DNA from: Pseudopithomyces maydicus
Taxonomy: Eukaryota; Ascomycota; Dothideomycetes; Pleosporales; Didymosphaeriaceae
Direction of reading: 5' to 3'
NCBI GenBank assembly: GCA_026873275.1
Contig: JANTUC010000009.1
Span: forward strand, 1,736,001-1,800,000
Length of the DNA: 64,000 nucleotides
Positions 23,483-36,100 of the stretch are shown piece after piece; the stretch's first letter is position 1, and every line of letters begins with the position of its first letter. The translations under genes were made by a program, and so were the position numbers. Under the pieces are notes generated by a model that saw only the letters and a program-made list of their open reading frames with translations, ran no database searches and had not been told where the DNA came from.

Positions 23483-25320
23483 ATGGCGCCTGCACATGTA
23501 TCAACACAGTCTCTCTATCAATTTCTCAGCCTTCATCATGAAGGTGATATCAGACTTGTTAGAATTGTTGGAATTCGAGAGGGAAAGGTCTTGTGCCGGC
23601 TACACACAGCAAATCTCGATGACAAACCGATCTACACCGCCTTATCCTATACGTGGGGTCCTTCCACAGACAAAGAACAAGCTGAGGGCATGACGAGTGC
23701 TCCAACTCATGAGATACTTTGCAACGACAGTTCTATATACGTCACGCAAAATCTACACAACTTCTTGTGTAGAGCAGTAGTCGACGAGGATCTTGCATCA
23801 AGAAATATTTGGATCGATAGTATATCCATCAACCAGGAAGACTCGGTCGAGCGGGCGAACCAAGTCAATCAGATGGGTAATATTTACCGATCTGCGGCAG
23901 AAGTCGTTGTTTGGCTCGGGGAAGAAGAGAACAATGTTTCTGCCGCCTTTGCCCTCATGCGAGACCTAAGCCGGCTGAATGATGACCAACTGGGACAAAT
24001 CACTCCCTCGGCAATCTTGAGGAAAAGATCTGAAGTTCTGGAACTCTTACCAGGTCACGATATTGAGTCATCGTGGCGTGCTCTGTCACACCTGTTCCGA
24101 AGGAGATATTTCACCCGAACTTGGACCCTTCAGGAATTATTCCTTGGTCTCAAAAAGGTGGGAAAATGTGGGCCTCACTCTATAGACTGGGAGTGCGTGA
24201 CAAGGATATCCAAGTACGTGACGGACACAACTTGGGGCCGTTGGCTATATAATTCAGCAGCAACAGAGAGTCTTCATCAAGTACCAAACTTGATAGAGGC
24301 AACAAGAAAAACAAAAGTCACTAGGGAAAGTGACTTACTGCTGTATGCTTTGATAAGGTTCCGTCGGTACGAAGTATCCGATCCGCGGGATAAGGTCTTT
24401 GCACTTCTTGGCCTTGTCAGCGATTCTATCAAGCAAAGTCCCCGGCTATGGCCTGCATACAAAGCGCACTCGGTGGAGGAGACCTACATATCAGCTGCAA
24501 TATATCTACTCGAAGACAGCGATCACCTCCTTTTACTTGCCCATGCAGAAGGGAGCTCACGAGACAACGAGAAATTGCCTTCCTGGGTCCCTGATTGGAG
24601 GTGTAGCGACGTTGTCGGAATTGGTATAACTGGCTATGCACGGTTCACAGCCGCTAGTAATGTTCCAAGAAAGCTACATATTGATAAAGATAAGCTCACA
24701 TTGACCGTGCGAGGCACAAGGCTGGATCAGATTGAACATGTTGCAGAAACCAAAAAAGATATTCTCGAAGGAAGACCGTTTCCGAGGCTACTTTCGATGA
24801 TCAATATGCTCCCTACACCATATCACACGGGCCAAACAGCATTCGAAGTGCTCTGGAGATCTCTGATGACCAATACGTCTGGGCCCCCACCAATATATCC
24901 CGCTGTCATTGCCTACGCACAATATTTTGCGGAGTGGTTTATGGATAAGCTCAATCAAACAGCCCATCTGGTTGAGCCAACGTTAATAGCACAATCATTG
25001 GAATTCATGAAACAAGATCCACAGGAGTGTGCTCCGGAAGCGATCATAGAGGGATTGGGTAGGGACCAGTACGAAACTACGTTTTCACATTCGCAGCGTC
25101 TGCGACCGTTTCTGAGCAAGAATCAGTTTTTGGGATAGGAGCTGAATCACTGCAGCCAGGGGACACTCTGTGGATCGTCGCAGGATGTAGGGTGCCTCTG
25201 ATCCTCCGCGAGACAGGTGAAGGGGCATTCCGGATCGTTGGAGGTGCATATGTGCACGGATTTATGAATGGAGAGGCTTTGCTTAACGAAGTTTCGTGGA
25301 CTGATCTGACCATTGTGTAA
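23483..25320 (+). CDS. HET-domain (heterokaryon incompatibility) protein, frame change near the C-terminus
   Basis: The start ATG has a good context (GCCATGG). The first 525 codons contain the three HET blocks: YTALSYTWG (51-59), IWIDSISINQED (109-120) and RRRYFTRTWTLQELF (207-220). HET domains trigger programmed cell death after non-self recognition. The frame ends at 25138, but the family C-terminus continues in another frame: FGIGAESLQPGD, VPLILR, VGGAYVHGFMNGEAL, ending at 25320. Two explanations fit: a 38-nt intron (25059-25096, GTAGGG..CGCAG, total 1800 nt, 599 residues), which is very short, or one missing base between about 25060 and 25075. I cannot decide between them. Either way the C-terminal part belongs to this gene. 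Confidence 0.85.
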
Positions 25321-26512
25321 TTTGACTACTTTAAAGTATTTTTCTAAACTTCATCTGTTTGAAACGAAAATCTATAGAATTCGTTTTGTTGATGCAGGAT
25401 GACCCATGCTTAACAAAAGAAGCATCAACAGGATCAATAATTAGACTCACTGCTTTCTCAAATTGTCGTTGTTGGAATAAAATAAGGTCGCCTCGGCTTC
25501 GGTTTCTCGTGCATTTCCTGGGTGCATGACGTCACATACTCGCTCGTAGACCAGTCAATTAGTTATTGTCTTCAGAACCTGGATAGGTCCTGTTGTAGAG
25601 TAGTACGCGGCTATTCAACACATAAAGCTTGCGAAATGATTACTTTGCTCCTACACTCGTTTGTTTATGTGTGCACTTGTCATTTCGGTCTGTACATTAA
25701 TCGCGCTAAAGGTTTTCTAGAAACAAGCTATGATACAAGTACAAGTGCCTAGTAATTAGAGAGCTTAACTAGATGTTAGGAGTAGCGGGAATGTCGAGGT
25801 CGATCCCCGAGATGGTTTTGACTTGTGCCATTTGTTTCCCTTTGGCCGAGGCTGGTTACTGCGGGTTCAATTAATTTTAACGGCTTTGATTTTTTTGAAG
25901 CCAGCACGATTTATACGAGAGCGTCCCTGGTGGACAAGATTGAGGAAGAATCGTGATTTCTAAAGTGATTATACATAAGGGCTGTACTTTGTGTTGTCGG
26001 AGGAACTCAAGAATTTCACAATAATCAGGCTCCGTTAGTTAGCAATGCCCAACACGGAGGTTTTGCCTCGTCTGTCCCAAGCTCCGACGGAGACTGCTCC
26101 GCCCTACCAGACATAAATCACCAAACACGCGATTCTGACCTATGCGTGTGTTAGTTTTCTCGTATTTAGCCCCTTGTGGCGCACTCCCCGCAAATCAGCG
26201 GTCGTTAGTAATTCGGGTGGATCCCACCGTGCCGTGTGGGCTTTTATCGCAGAACAATTCCCATCCGACATAGTTCGCGCCATCTCCTAGCGCGCCGCTC
26301 TCACACTGAGTACCTTGGTTCTACTAGAGACCCGCGCCACCATGGCGCGAAGTGTACTTGCTATAGATGGGCACAGAGGATGCATTGTTCTGGTTCATGC
26401 TCCTTTCCCCTGCTTCCCAGGTATTTTCAGCCTGTGTATATCACGCAATCTTCGAGACAGCGTGACTTTTTTGCGCAATGATTTAGTTGTGTTTCTAACC
26501 TGGTATCGAATC
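25321..26512. other. Intergenic region
   Basis: About 1.2 kb upstream of the CFEM receptor gene. Open frames are short and lack motifs. Nothing recognised. Confidence 0.45.
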
Positions 26513-27914
26513 ATGAAATTCGCACAACTATTATCATTGGTTCCACTTTGGTATGCTGTTGCAAATGCAACCGAAGATGCGGCGCTGTCAGCTGCAGTAG
26601 CCGCACTACCACCATGCGCTGTAGGTACAACTTTCCTGTAGACAGGAAGATAAACTTACCATACTGCGCAGTTGACCTGCATGGTGGAAGCAATTTCACA
26701 TGTGCCTTGTTCCTTGTCCGATCGGGTCTGCACCTGCACGAATGCTCAATTCCTTAACCCTGTAGAAGCGTGCGTTCTCTCTTCGTGCTCTTTTGCAGAA
26801 AGCTTGTGTTAGTTTTCAGACAGTACAAAACTATTGCAAAGAGCTAATCGAGCGTGATAGCAACTAAGAATATCACATCAACATTATGCGAAGCCCCAGT
26901 ACGATATAAAAGCGAAACGACCCGGCTATGGAATATTATTCTCTCGGTCATCACGGTGACCATCGGTCTAACCAGGCTATTTTATAACGCAATCTTCGCA
27001 AAGCTCGGCTGGGGCTGGGAAGACTGGGCAATACTTGCCGTCATTACGGTTGGTGCACCGTCAGCAGCGATTGTTGATCGCATGTCTATAGCCAATGGCC
27101 TCGGCAAAGATGTCTGGACTTTGTCTGTGACCGAAATCCAGACTTTCGCGAAGTCTATCTATCTCCTCGAGCTGTTATACTTCCTCGAAATCGCCCTAAT
27201 TAAAGCGACCCTTCTCTTGTTCTACCTCAAGATTTTTCCTTGTGGGACAACGAAGCGACTTATTAAAGCCACTCTTTGGTTCAATGCTCTGTATGGCCTA
27301 GCTTTCTTCGCTGTCGGTGTGTTCCCCTGTCAGCCTATCCATCATTACTGGACAAAGTTTGGTGGCGGAACGAATGGGCATTGCGTAGATATCAATGCGC
27401 TTGTCTGGACTCAAGCAATCTTAGGTATCGTTCTTGATATTTGGATGCTCTCGCTCCCGATATATGAGGTCCTCAGGATGAAGCTATCCTGGCGCAAGCG
27501 CGTGAGCGTCGCGCTGATGTTCTTTGTTGGCACTTTGTAAGTACGTATGAGCCAGACGTCAAGCCCGGACTAATATCGAAAAGTGTCACAGTCGTGTCTA
27601 TTATTCGCTTGCGATTTCTGATTACATTCGGAAAAGGCAATAATCCCACCTGGGATCAGGCAGGTGTTGTTGACTGGTCGAACATTGAGGTTAACGTGGG
27701 CATCATCTGTGCTTGTATGCCCACAATGCGATTGATCCTCGCGCGCCTTTTACCTAGATTTTTCGTCTCGACCGAGGCAGACAGTGTAATGTGCGGTATG
27801 ACTCGTTTAGATGGTATTGATACTGGCACCAAGCAACATGCATTTGTTGAAAGCAAGACTGAGCCTGCAAATATTGATTGTGAAAGCTTGAGAGAAGCAA
27901 GTCCGGGAGGATAG
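26513..27914 (+). CDS. CFEM-domain seven-helix receptor, PTH11-like
   Basis: Exons 26513-26620, 26672-26807, 26861-27536 and 27584-27914 total 1251 nt, 416 residues; the introns are 47-53 bp. A signal peptide (MKFAQLLSLVPLWYAVANA) is followed by a CFEM domain whose eight cysteines all appear once introns 1 and 2 are removed (PCALTC, VPC, VCTC, EAC, SSC, TLC), which confirms the splice sites. Seven hydrophobic segments follow, with PTH11-type landmarks (LGWGWEDWAI, FPCQPIHHYW, TFVTVVSIIRLRFL). Such receptors sit in the plasma membrane; Magnaporthe Pth11 senses surface cues for infection development. The cytosolic tail is short here (about 60 residues). The ligand is unknown. Confidence 0.9.
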
Positions 27915-30900
27915 CGTGTTGAAGATGGATTTTCTCTACAACTGCCTAGAAATAATAACATGTATTTTGTAACTTGCCATCTTATGCGGGAAAGCCTTCT
28001 AGAGAACCTTTTGCAAAAGCATGAATAATTTTTGCTAGCGCAGATATGGAGAGTCAGGTAGGATGGTGGAAAAGCTCTTAGAGTTCCATGCGACAGCAGA
28101 TCAAAATTCGTTTATCATTAGTATCCCATAGCAACATGTGTATGAAACGCACACGTCAAATTTTACCACACTTTTTCATACGACCCTTGTTTGAAGAAAA
28201 ACATTCACGATCCGCTCAAAGTGATCAAGTTCCAAATTAACTACGCTTGTAGATTCTCTTGAATGGCATACATATCAGGTGAATCTTTTCGAGGTAAGTC
28301 ACAAAAGCCCTCGCTCCGCGATTACAGAATAGCAAAGATCTCCTAATAATAGAATGTTCCAGGTCCTGAGAGACAAAGCATAGGTTTATACGTGAAAGCT
28401 AGAAAATGGAGATTGGATACATGAATATACCTCGGCCGTTTTCAATTGCGACTGACATGCAAAGTGCTATCCATGAGTAATTGCTGAACGAATTGTACCA
28501 TGAGAATATCAAAATATCGGTGCTATTGCTGATCTTTTTTTCGCATAGCTCCCCAATCAAAACAATTCACTCAGCACGGATGGCTGCAGAAACCTCCAGA
28601 AACTGACTCAGTGCCATGAACACTTAAGCTGCACATAGAAAATTGTCGATCGGTCGCAATAAAGTCTCAACAGAACAGGAGGCGTTCAGAAAACCAATGA
28701 AATATGCCATGCCCCCTTTCATTGTCGATCTGCATACAAGCAAGAAACTGGTGTTTCCAAACAAGATCCCTGTTCTGGTATGGCCTTTATCCGCTTCTGA
28801 GCAGGTGCATCGAACAGTGCTGTTATTCTTTGTCAAGCAGACACTTCCATGGTCATTATTTTAATGAGGACCCCTTCAGTGACATAATATGGAGTTGTTC
28901 CGACTTTGGAGCGTAGTAATTATTTGGGATGCACGAATAGGTTTCTCAAAATCACCATGCACCGTTCTAAGTGTAGTACGGGATTCAGTTTATTCATGCT
29001 ATCGCCATAGAAAGTGTTAGTTATCAGGACTTCATCACCGTGGAGAATTTCTTTTTCCACGGTGACCAACGTTCTTAGATAGTATTGCTTCGATGTGTAT
29101 GTTGATACTCGTCCAGTATTCCAGAAACTTGTGGATAGAAGGTTCCTAGAAATCAATCGGCTGGACATTCACTCTTTTAATATCGGTTTTGCTACTACGG
29201 AAAGACTAGTATGGTATTCCATGTCAGTTGACCCATTTATCTTGATCAGACGGCCCTGCAAACATACCACCACTTCTTTCAGACTTTTCGAGCGATAGCC
29301 GCTGGAGTCATGCCGCTAGATCGGTCGCTTTTGGTCACGATTGTTCTAATCAGAGGATTGGAGAAACAAAGTGTTTCATTTGAAATTTTGATCAGAATTA
29401 AGCAGAAGAGTCCAGCTTGTCAGTCTTTCCGAATGTCCCTTGTCTCTTTTCTTCCGAAGATCAATGGATGATCTCTCTATTTTTCGCCAGATTATCAACC
29501 CTTCGAAGATCAGCAGCATTATCAGCGGTTTTTATTGCGCGCACCCAATATCGCCACCGGTATTATCTTATTGTCGCTGTGGAATAGACTGTAGCTCAAG
29601 ATCATATTGGAAGATGCAAATCATGCTACAACCCAGTGATTTTGGCATACGATGACGGTATTCGATTTTGAAATCGTGGCGTAATGAAGAATATAAGGTC
29701 AGTTGAGTACACAGGCGTCTTCCATACATTTAGCATGGTCCTGTTGATTCGAAATTGTTACGAAGAAGATATCAAACTTTTCATCTTTGGATTGATGACC
29801 AAGATTAGAATTTGTAGCATGTGGTAATTGCCATGGGGCGATAGCATCCCAATTTCTTTTGACCGTGGTTCTTTCATTCGTACTATCCTCCTGGGTTCCG
29901 GAAATAGAAGGAAGAAGAAGAAAGAGGTAGCATCATCTTTCATGCTGTACATGGTTCCCAACTGCGAAGACCCAAAAGCCATAGAGGATAGTTGATATGC
30001 TTCGTGATCTCTTATTCAATACAGCGTACGGCCCCGATTATCTTGAGGATTTCGATTTGCGTCAAGCAGGTAGAGGCGCATAATTATATTTTTTGGACTT
30101 TAATTGACTAAAGCAAGGAGTTGAGTGATTATGAGCGCTTTGACATAATTCACAAAAGTCAATCTTCTTGGTCCAATCCACTGGTACAATAAGAAGTATT
30201 TCCAAGATTCCCATGGACATTCTGGAATACGACTTTCGCTGAAATAATCCGTTTGTAAAGCCGCTTGGTAGATTAACATGGAACCCGAGATTCAAAATTG
30301 TACAGATCAAGATTCCTGAAAAGTTCCGTGTTGATCATACAGTATTGCATGGCATGTTTTCGGTGCGATTATAAATACTCGATCCGTCACCTTCACATGA
30401 TTATACGAAGACTCGCTCGTTGTTTTCGAAAACCATGAGCCCGCAGGACATGCATTGTACCCTCGTCTATAAATGTTGCGGTGTCCGAGAGGCAGAGGGA
30501 AACATGGAATTGAGAGGCTAGTGCCGGTTGCCAAAGCCATCGCGCGAAGGCACTGTAGGTTCGAAAAGTTAATAGCAATCCATAGTATTTCCCTTCTGCT
30601 TTCATATAAACGTGGCTGATTGGAATCCCAGACCGGAGAACCTTAGATTATTTTTGTTGATCCTTGCGAGCCACAGTAGTGATGGGGACGGGGCAGTGTG
30701 GCTGCCAGACTCATGGACTACTCGTCACCGGTAATATAGCGCCAACTCTATGAAACAAGAAACCCTCGATTTTGGTTGCAGGTGTAATTTGCCAATCGTC
30801 ACTGGTGGTTGATGTTTTGAAGCAATGTCCGGCTTCCATAACACGGCTCCATTTTGAGTCAAATTTTAGTCTGGCGAGCTCAAAGTGAGGCACTACATGA

Positions 30901-33100
30901 AGAATTCAGCAGTGAATCTGAGGACATATGTGGCTGTTCCATTCACCGAGAGTGTGTAGACGCAAGATAGTAAGTTGACTGCTCCACTGTGCCATACAAA
31001 AACACGGGGGACTTTTAGTGATGTTCGACTTCAAGTGTTAGATGTTACGGGTATCCGCATCCAACAAGTCTGCCGGTCCCAACCAGAAAAGGAATGGTAT
31101 TTTTAGAGACTGGCTGGCTCCATTGGAAAAGTTGTTTTGTTGCTTTGGAGATGTACTCTAGTCGACATGAAACCCAATCGACGACTGATTGGATCCAAAG
31201 TTTTAGAAGGAATCCCGCCCACACAGACATAATCCCCCGCTCAGCCGAGTTTCCGTCACAGATTTCACGGGTATCAGAACAGTAGCTCTCCGACATTATT
31301 CCTTCGAACCCAGGTTTTAGTCCCAAGAGCAAACCTCAAAGCATATCAAGGAGAGATTGAGATTAGGTATGGATCCAAGCAGCACCGAGAACATATACCT
31401 TCTCTTGCAAGATTTGAGTCGCAAGAGAAGAAAGAGACATGCCTTGTTTGTTAGGTCTTTCTTCCTAATAGGACGAGCGGTGGACCGAATGGGTTCAGGA
31501 ACCAGAGGCTCAGCAGAGAATATCACGAAAAGAAGATCCAGTTTTACCACGAGAAAAGCCTGGAGGAAAGCCACAATATGTGGCCCGAGTCGTAACTTTT
31601 TCGAGATAATAATTGTAGGCGAGAAGCTGGAGCCAAAGCCACAGGGAATCTCGGTATGATACTTTAGCTCGAGGAAACAGTGCGCATGGGTGTTGTCCTG
31701 AGCTCGTAGTAGCTCTGCAGAAAATACACTCTGTGTTGAAAATATTTCATTCGGGAAGGAAGTATGCTGCAAGACATACGTAAACCGGTGAGGATGTTTC
31801 TTTCCCAACAGAATGCCGACCATCATATAAAGCCTGAATGGTTATCGTTATTAACGCACAGTTCTTCGACGGTTCATGTATAAAGTCACCTATGCGTAGA
31901 AAAGAGACGGAGTTGCGCCGACGAAAATTGATTCTTATTGTCCATTAATTGTCGAAAGAATATCCAGAACAGGAGTCCGTGTACCATACAACAAAGGTTT
32001 TCTTCATATAGAGCGAATACGGTCACTTAAGAGGCTTGTCACGGATGACAGGACTGGGAGGTTGAACTCGTATTTCTATCCAATCTTTTTGGTTCGAGAG
32101 CGCAGGGAAAGACACGACATGATACTGTATAAGCGAACTTTCACGAAACAGCCCGCTGATCGTTCATGGGCGTTTGAAAACTGGGAGGAGGTCTGGGGGA
32201 CATATAGCAAAATGTTAATGCGTTTCAAACCAAGAGGAACGGCGAGACATGGGAAGCTTCGCGTATAAAATGATTTCGTAGTGCTCCTAGGGATAAAAGG
32301 GCAGCGCGACACATATGTCCTTTTGCAACCAAGTTTTCCATAGGGGTTTTGCGACGGACATATAGAATGAACTGTTTCTGGACTAATTTGATCAGAAGGT
32401 GGAGTAGAAGCAAAGCCCTCCCATATGAGACACCGTGGAAAGGGTTTTCCAAACAAAGGTAAGGGTACATTCCATATCAGCCACGTTGATTTTGACTGGA
32501 TGCCAGAGGAGAAGCAAGACATACGTTTTTATTGTGTGGTATTGTCGGTGGAGGAGGCTGGTGGAAGGCATATAGGTCATATAGTGCCAATTTGATCGTT
32601 GGGGAAGAAGAGGCGGAAGGAAATGAACTGCTGTTCTTTGTAATGTAGCACCTGGGAGAGAGAGGGCGCGAGGAAGGCACATCGCTAGGGATATGACTGA
32701 ATATCGACGGATTTCCAGTAGATGAAAATGAACCACATGGATTGATCCAGAGATGCTATCTTTTCTGGGTTGAAATGTGTCCGTATAGGCTCTCAAGGAG
32801 GTCATGAAACATTAAAGTATCCGGCTTAGTCTCTCGTAGGGAAAGCAAGCCGGAGACGACATGTTCGCGACGTGTGACACTTTTCCACTCGGATTCCAGA
32901 CCGGAAACATAAATTCACATGATAGACGACCTCCACTTGCGCTTTTGTCTTATTCCATGGGCAGCCAAGTGCCATAGTACAAGTGCGTTCCTATTTCGGC
33001 ATCGCCTCCGTTTTTGATCCAAGAGGGGACACAAGTCCAACACATGGAGCTTTATTATCATCGTCTTCCGGTTGATCATGCGGCTGCCTGTATCCCAGTT
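27915..33100. other. Gene-poor region, probably ancient repeat remnants
   Basis: No frame longer than about 170 codons, none with a family motif and none joinable by good splice sites. The composition is balanced, so it is not RIP-type. From about 31,500 onward fragments resembling the downstream array core appear (ACACATATG, CCCATATGAGAC near 32,310 and 32,415), so much of this stretch may be older, more diverged copies of that array. That extension is inference. Confidence 0.4.
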
Positions 33101-36100
33101 TCAGAGAAAACCCGTTTGAGAACAGAAGCACATGAAGGGGATTCGCTGTCTTTAGGAAGAGGTGGAACAGAAGCCCCGACATATGTGAGACTCGATTGTG
33201 GATTTTAAACAGAGCAGCCCTTCCCATGGATGCGTCCACAGATATCTTGAGAGGAGCCAACAGAAGACAGAAGCACATGTGGAACTTTGGCTCCCTCTTT
33301 GGATGGGTAGTCGAGCAGAAGCCCCAGCACATATGAGACTATCATCGACTTTTGAAAGAGCCGTACTTCCCATGTGTTGCCTTTTAACTCCGTTGTTTAA
33401 AAAGACCCACGAGAGGATAGAAGCACATGGGGTTGCCGTCTTGTAACTCGGAAAGTCGACGGAGCAAAGGGCCAAACACATATGAACTCTATCATCTCTT
33501 TCCGAACAAGCATGACTTTCTCTCAATCTCAATCCTCTAGAAGAACCTCCAGGGAACAGAAACACATACAGCCGGTTGAAACAGCTTTTCTTTCCATGTG
33601 TTGTCCTTTAACCCTGTTCTTTAAGGAGCGCCTCTCCAAGATGCAAGTATAGCGATATTGTATCTGCGTCTTTTGGAAAGCGGGTGGGGAAGAAACCAAA
33701 CACTTGGGGATTCTGTTTCATGTGTTTTTTTTTTTTTTTTAAAAAAAAGCGTTCATTCTCATAGTTTGTCTTGCCCCCAGATTTTCAGACGGACCACCAA
33801 AGGACAGAGGCATACCAGGATAGTGTCTGCCCATTGTAGAAACTTGTCTAGGCAGAAGTCCCAGCACATATATCACTCTATCGTCAATCGTTGCAAGTGA
33901 GGTTCTCATCAAGTCTGCACTGTCGATTTTCGAAAAGCACCGCCAGAAGACAGGAGCATATGGGATTCTCGTCGCGTATCCTGGAGAGTGGGCGGAGAAG
34001 AAGGCAAAACACATGTGGCACTCGATCGTACAGTTCGTTTGAAGAACTGTCCTTCCCATGGATTTTCATTCGCTGCCCTGTGAGAAACACCACATAGCAA
34101 TATTTTCTATCATTGCTCTCCGTTTCCTTGATAAAAGAGGGTATGCTGGGTGGACCAGAAGTTCCAGCAAATATGAGACCTTATCGTCGATTTTTGAGAA
34201 AGGAATTCTTCCCATGAAATTATTGCCCTTAAACTGTGAGAGAACAACCAAACGATACAAGCTTGTCGGATACGGCCATTATCTTAAAACGATTGAGATA
34301 TGCTAGGTGCAGCAGAATCTCAAACACATGTGAGGTTGTCTTATCGATTTTTTGCAAGTGCTGTCCTTCCCTAGATGACCTATATCCCCATCTTTAATAC
34401 AAGCCACAAGACAAAAAAAGAACATAAAGCTGCAAGGTAGTCTCTTGGAAAGTAATTTTTGCTGGGTGCATTAACCGCCAAACATTCCCCCATACTGTTG
34501 GATATTTTCAAACAATAATTCTCGTGTAATTTTATTCTCTGATGTTTGAGAGGGACTTCCAGAGGACAAAGGCATGTGGAAATTTCCATCCGCGTCTTTC
34601 CAAAAGTGAGGTATACTAGATGAATCAGGGGCCGTAGCACATATATGACTCTATTGTCGATTTTCGAGAAGGCAGTCCTCCCCGTGTCTCTACTGTTCAA
34701 AACCTTCAGAAAGAACTGTCAGAGAGCAGAGGCATATGTAACCCCTTTCTAGTGGTTTTGAAAGTAGGGTGTACTGAGTGGAGCAGAGGCTGAAACATCA
34801 TCAAATGCGTCCAAGATTTTCGAAAAATATTCCTTCTCGTGGTTCATACTTTCTCCTGTTTGAGAGGAACCGCCAGAGGACAGAAACATATTTGCTATTC
34901 TCGTGTCGTTCTTTTAGAAAGTGAGGCATGCTGGGCGGAGCGGAAGCCCCAGCACATGGGTACCGATCAAGGCCTTTTTTAAACGAGTAATCCTCCTCAC
35001 TACCAGTGACTTCCACAAGTTTGAAAAGAGTCGCCAGAGAACAAAGGCACATCAACCTTTTTCAATTTGGTTTTGAAAGTGAGGCACGCTGAGTGTAACA
35101 GCAAGCCCAGCACATCGCCTCTAGCATCAGCGTTTCTCAAAGAGCTGTCCTCCTCATGAAAATTCCTTGTCCACATTTCTTTTTTTTATTTGGAGCGTGT
35201 GCGGAGCAGAAGCCCCAACACATTATCCACATAGGCGTTCAGTTTTGCAGAAGATATACTTCTCATGAATTGCAAGGATCGATATTTCTTTTTTAGAAAG
35301 TGAGCAAAGCAGAGGCCCGAACACATATGTTACTACGTCGTCAATTTTTGCAAAAGCCGTTCTCCGCATGGGTTGGCCCAACCCGGTTTTGTGAGGAAGT
35401 GAGTGCAGCAGGAGCCCAAACACATCGGCGACTTGGGTCGTCGATTTTTGCAAAAGCCGTTCTCCGTATGGGTTCGCGACCCAGTTTTCTTAGAAAGTGA
35501 GCAGAGCAAAATTCCGAATACATGAGACTATGTTGTTGATCCTCAAAAAGGCCGTCCTCCCCATAAGGCGTTTGGCAAAAAACTTTGTTCTTTGAAAAGT
35601 GGGGAGAGCAAAATCCCAAACGATCCATAATTGCGCCGGATCGTATTTTTTAAAAGCAATCCCTCCCACATGATGTGCATTCCATCCTTTTTGAAAACGT
35701 GCGGAGCAGAAACCCCAGCACATTGAACCCTTATGTTTAGTCTTGCAAGAATTGTCCTTCTCATGGAATTCCAGTATCGGCAATTCTTTTTGAAAATGAG
35801 CAGAGCAGAAGCTCGAACACATATATAACTCCGTTGTCGACTTTCGCAAGAGCAGTCATCCCCATGCAGTGTGCGTGCATCGTTGATTCTTCAAAAGTGG
35901 GCAGAGCAGCATTCCCCAGCTTACTTTCAGTTTTCATTCATTCCACAATAGTCGTCCTTTCATAAGGAGGGAAATCCAAATTTTGAAAAAGAGTGTTCAG
36001 CAAAAGCTCCAACGCTCCATGGTCGCTACGGACCATTGATTTTCAAAAGCAGTCCCTCATGTAGTTTCAATATCGGTGTTTTTGGAAAGTTTGTGGAGCA

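Noticed and set aside
31317..31826. Minus-strand frame of 169 codons with an ATG
   Set aside because: Lies in the gene-poor region, no domain, no splice partners; length compatible with chance.
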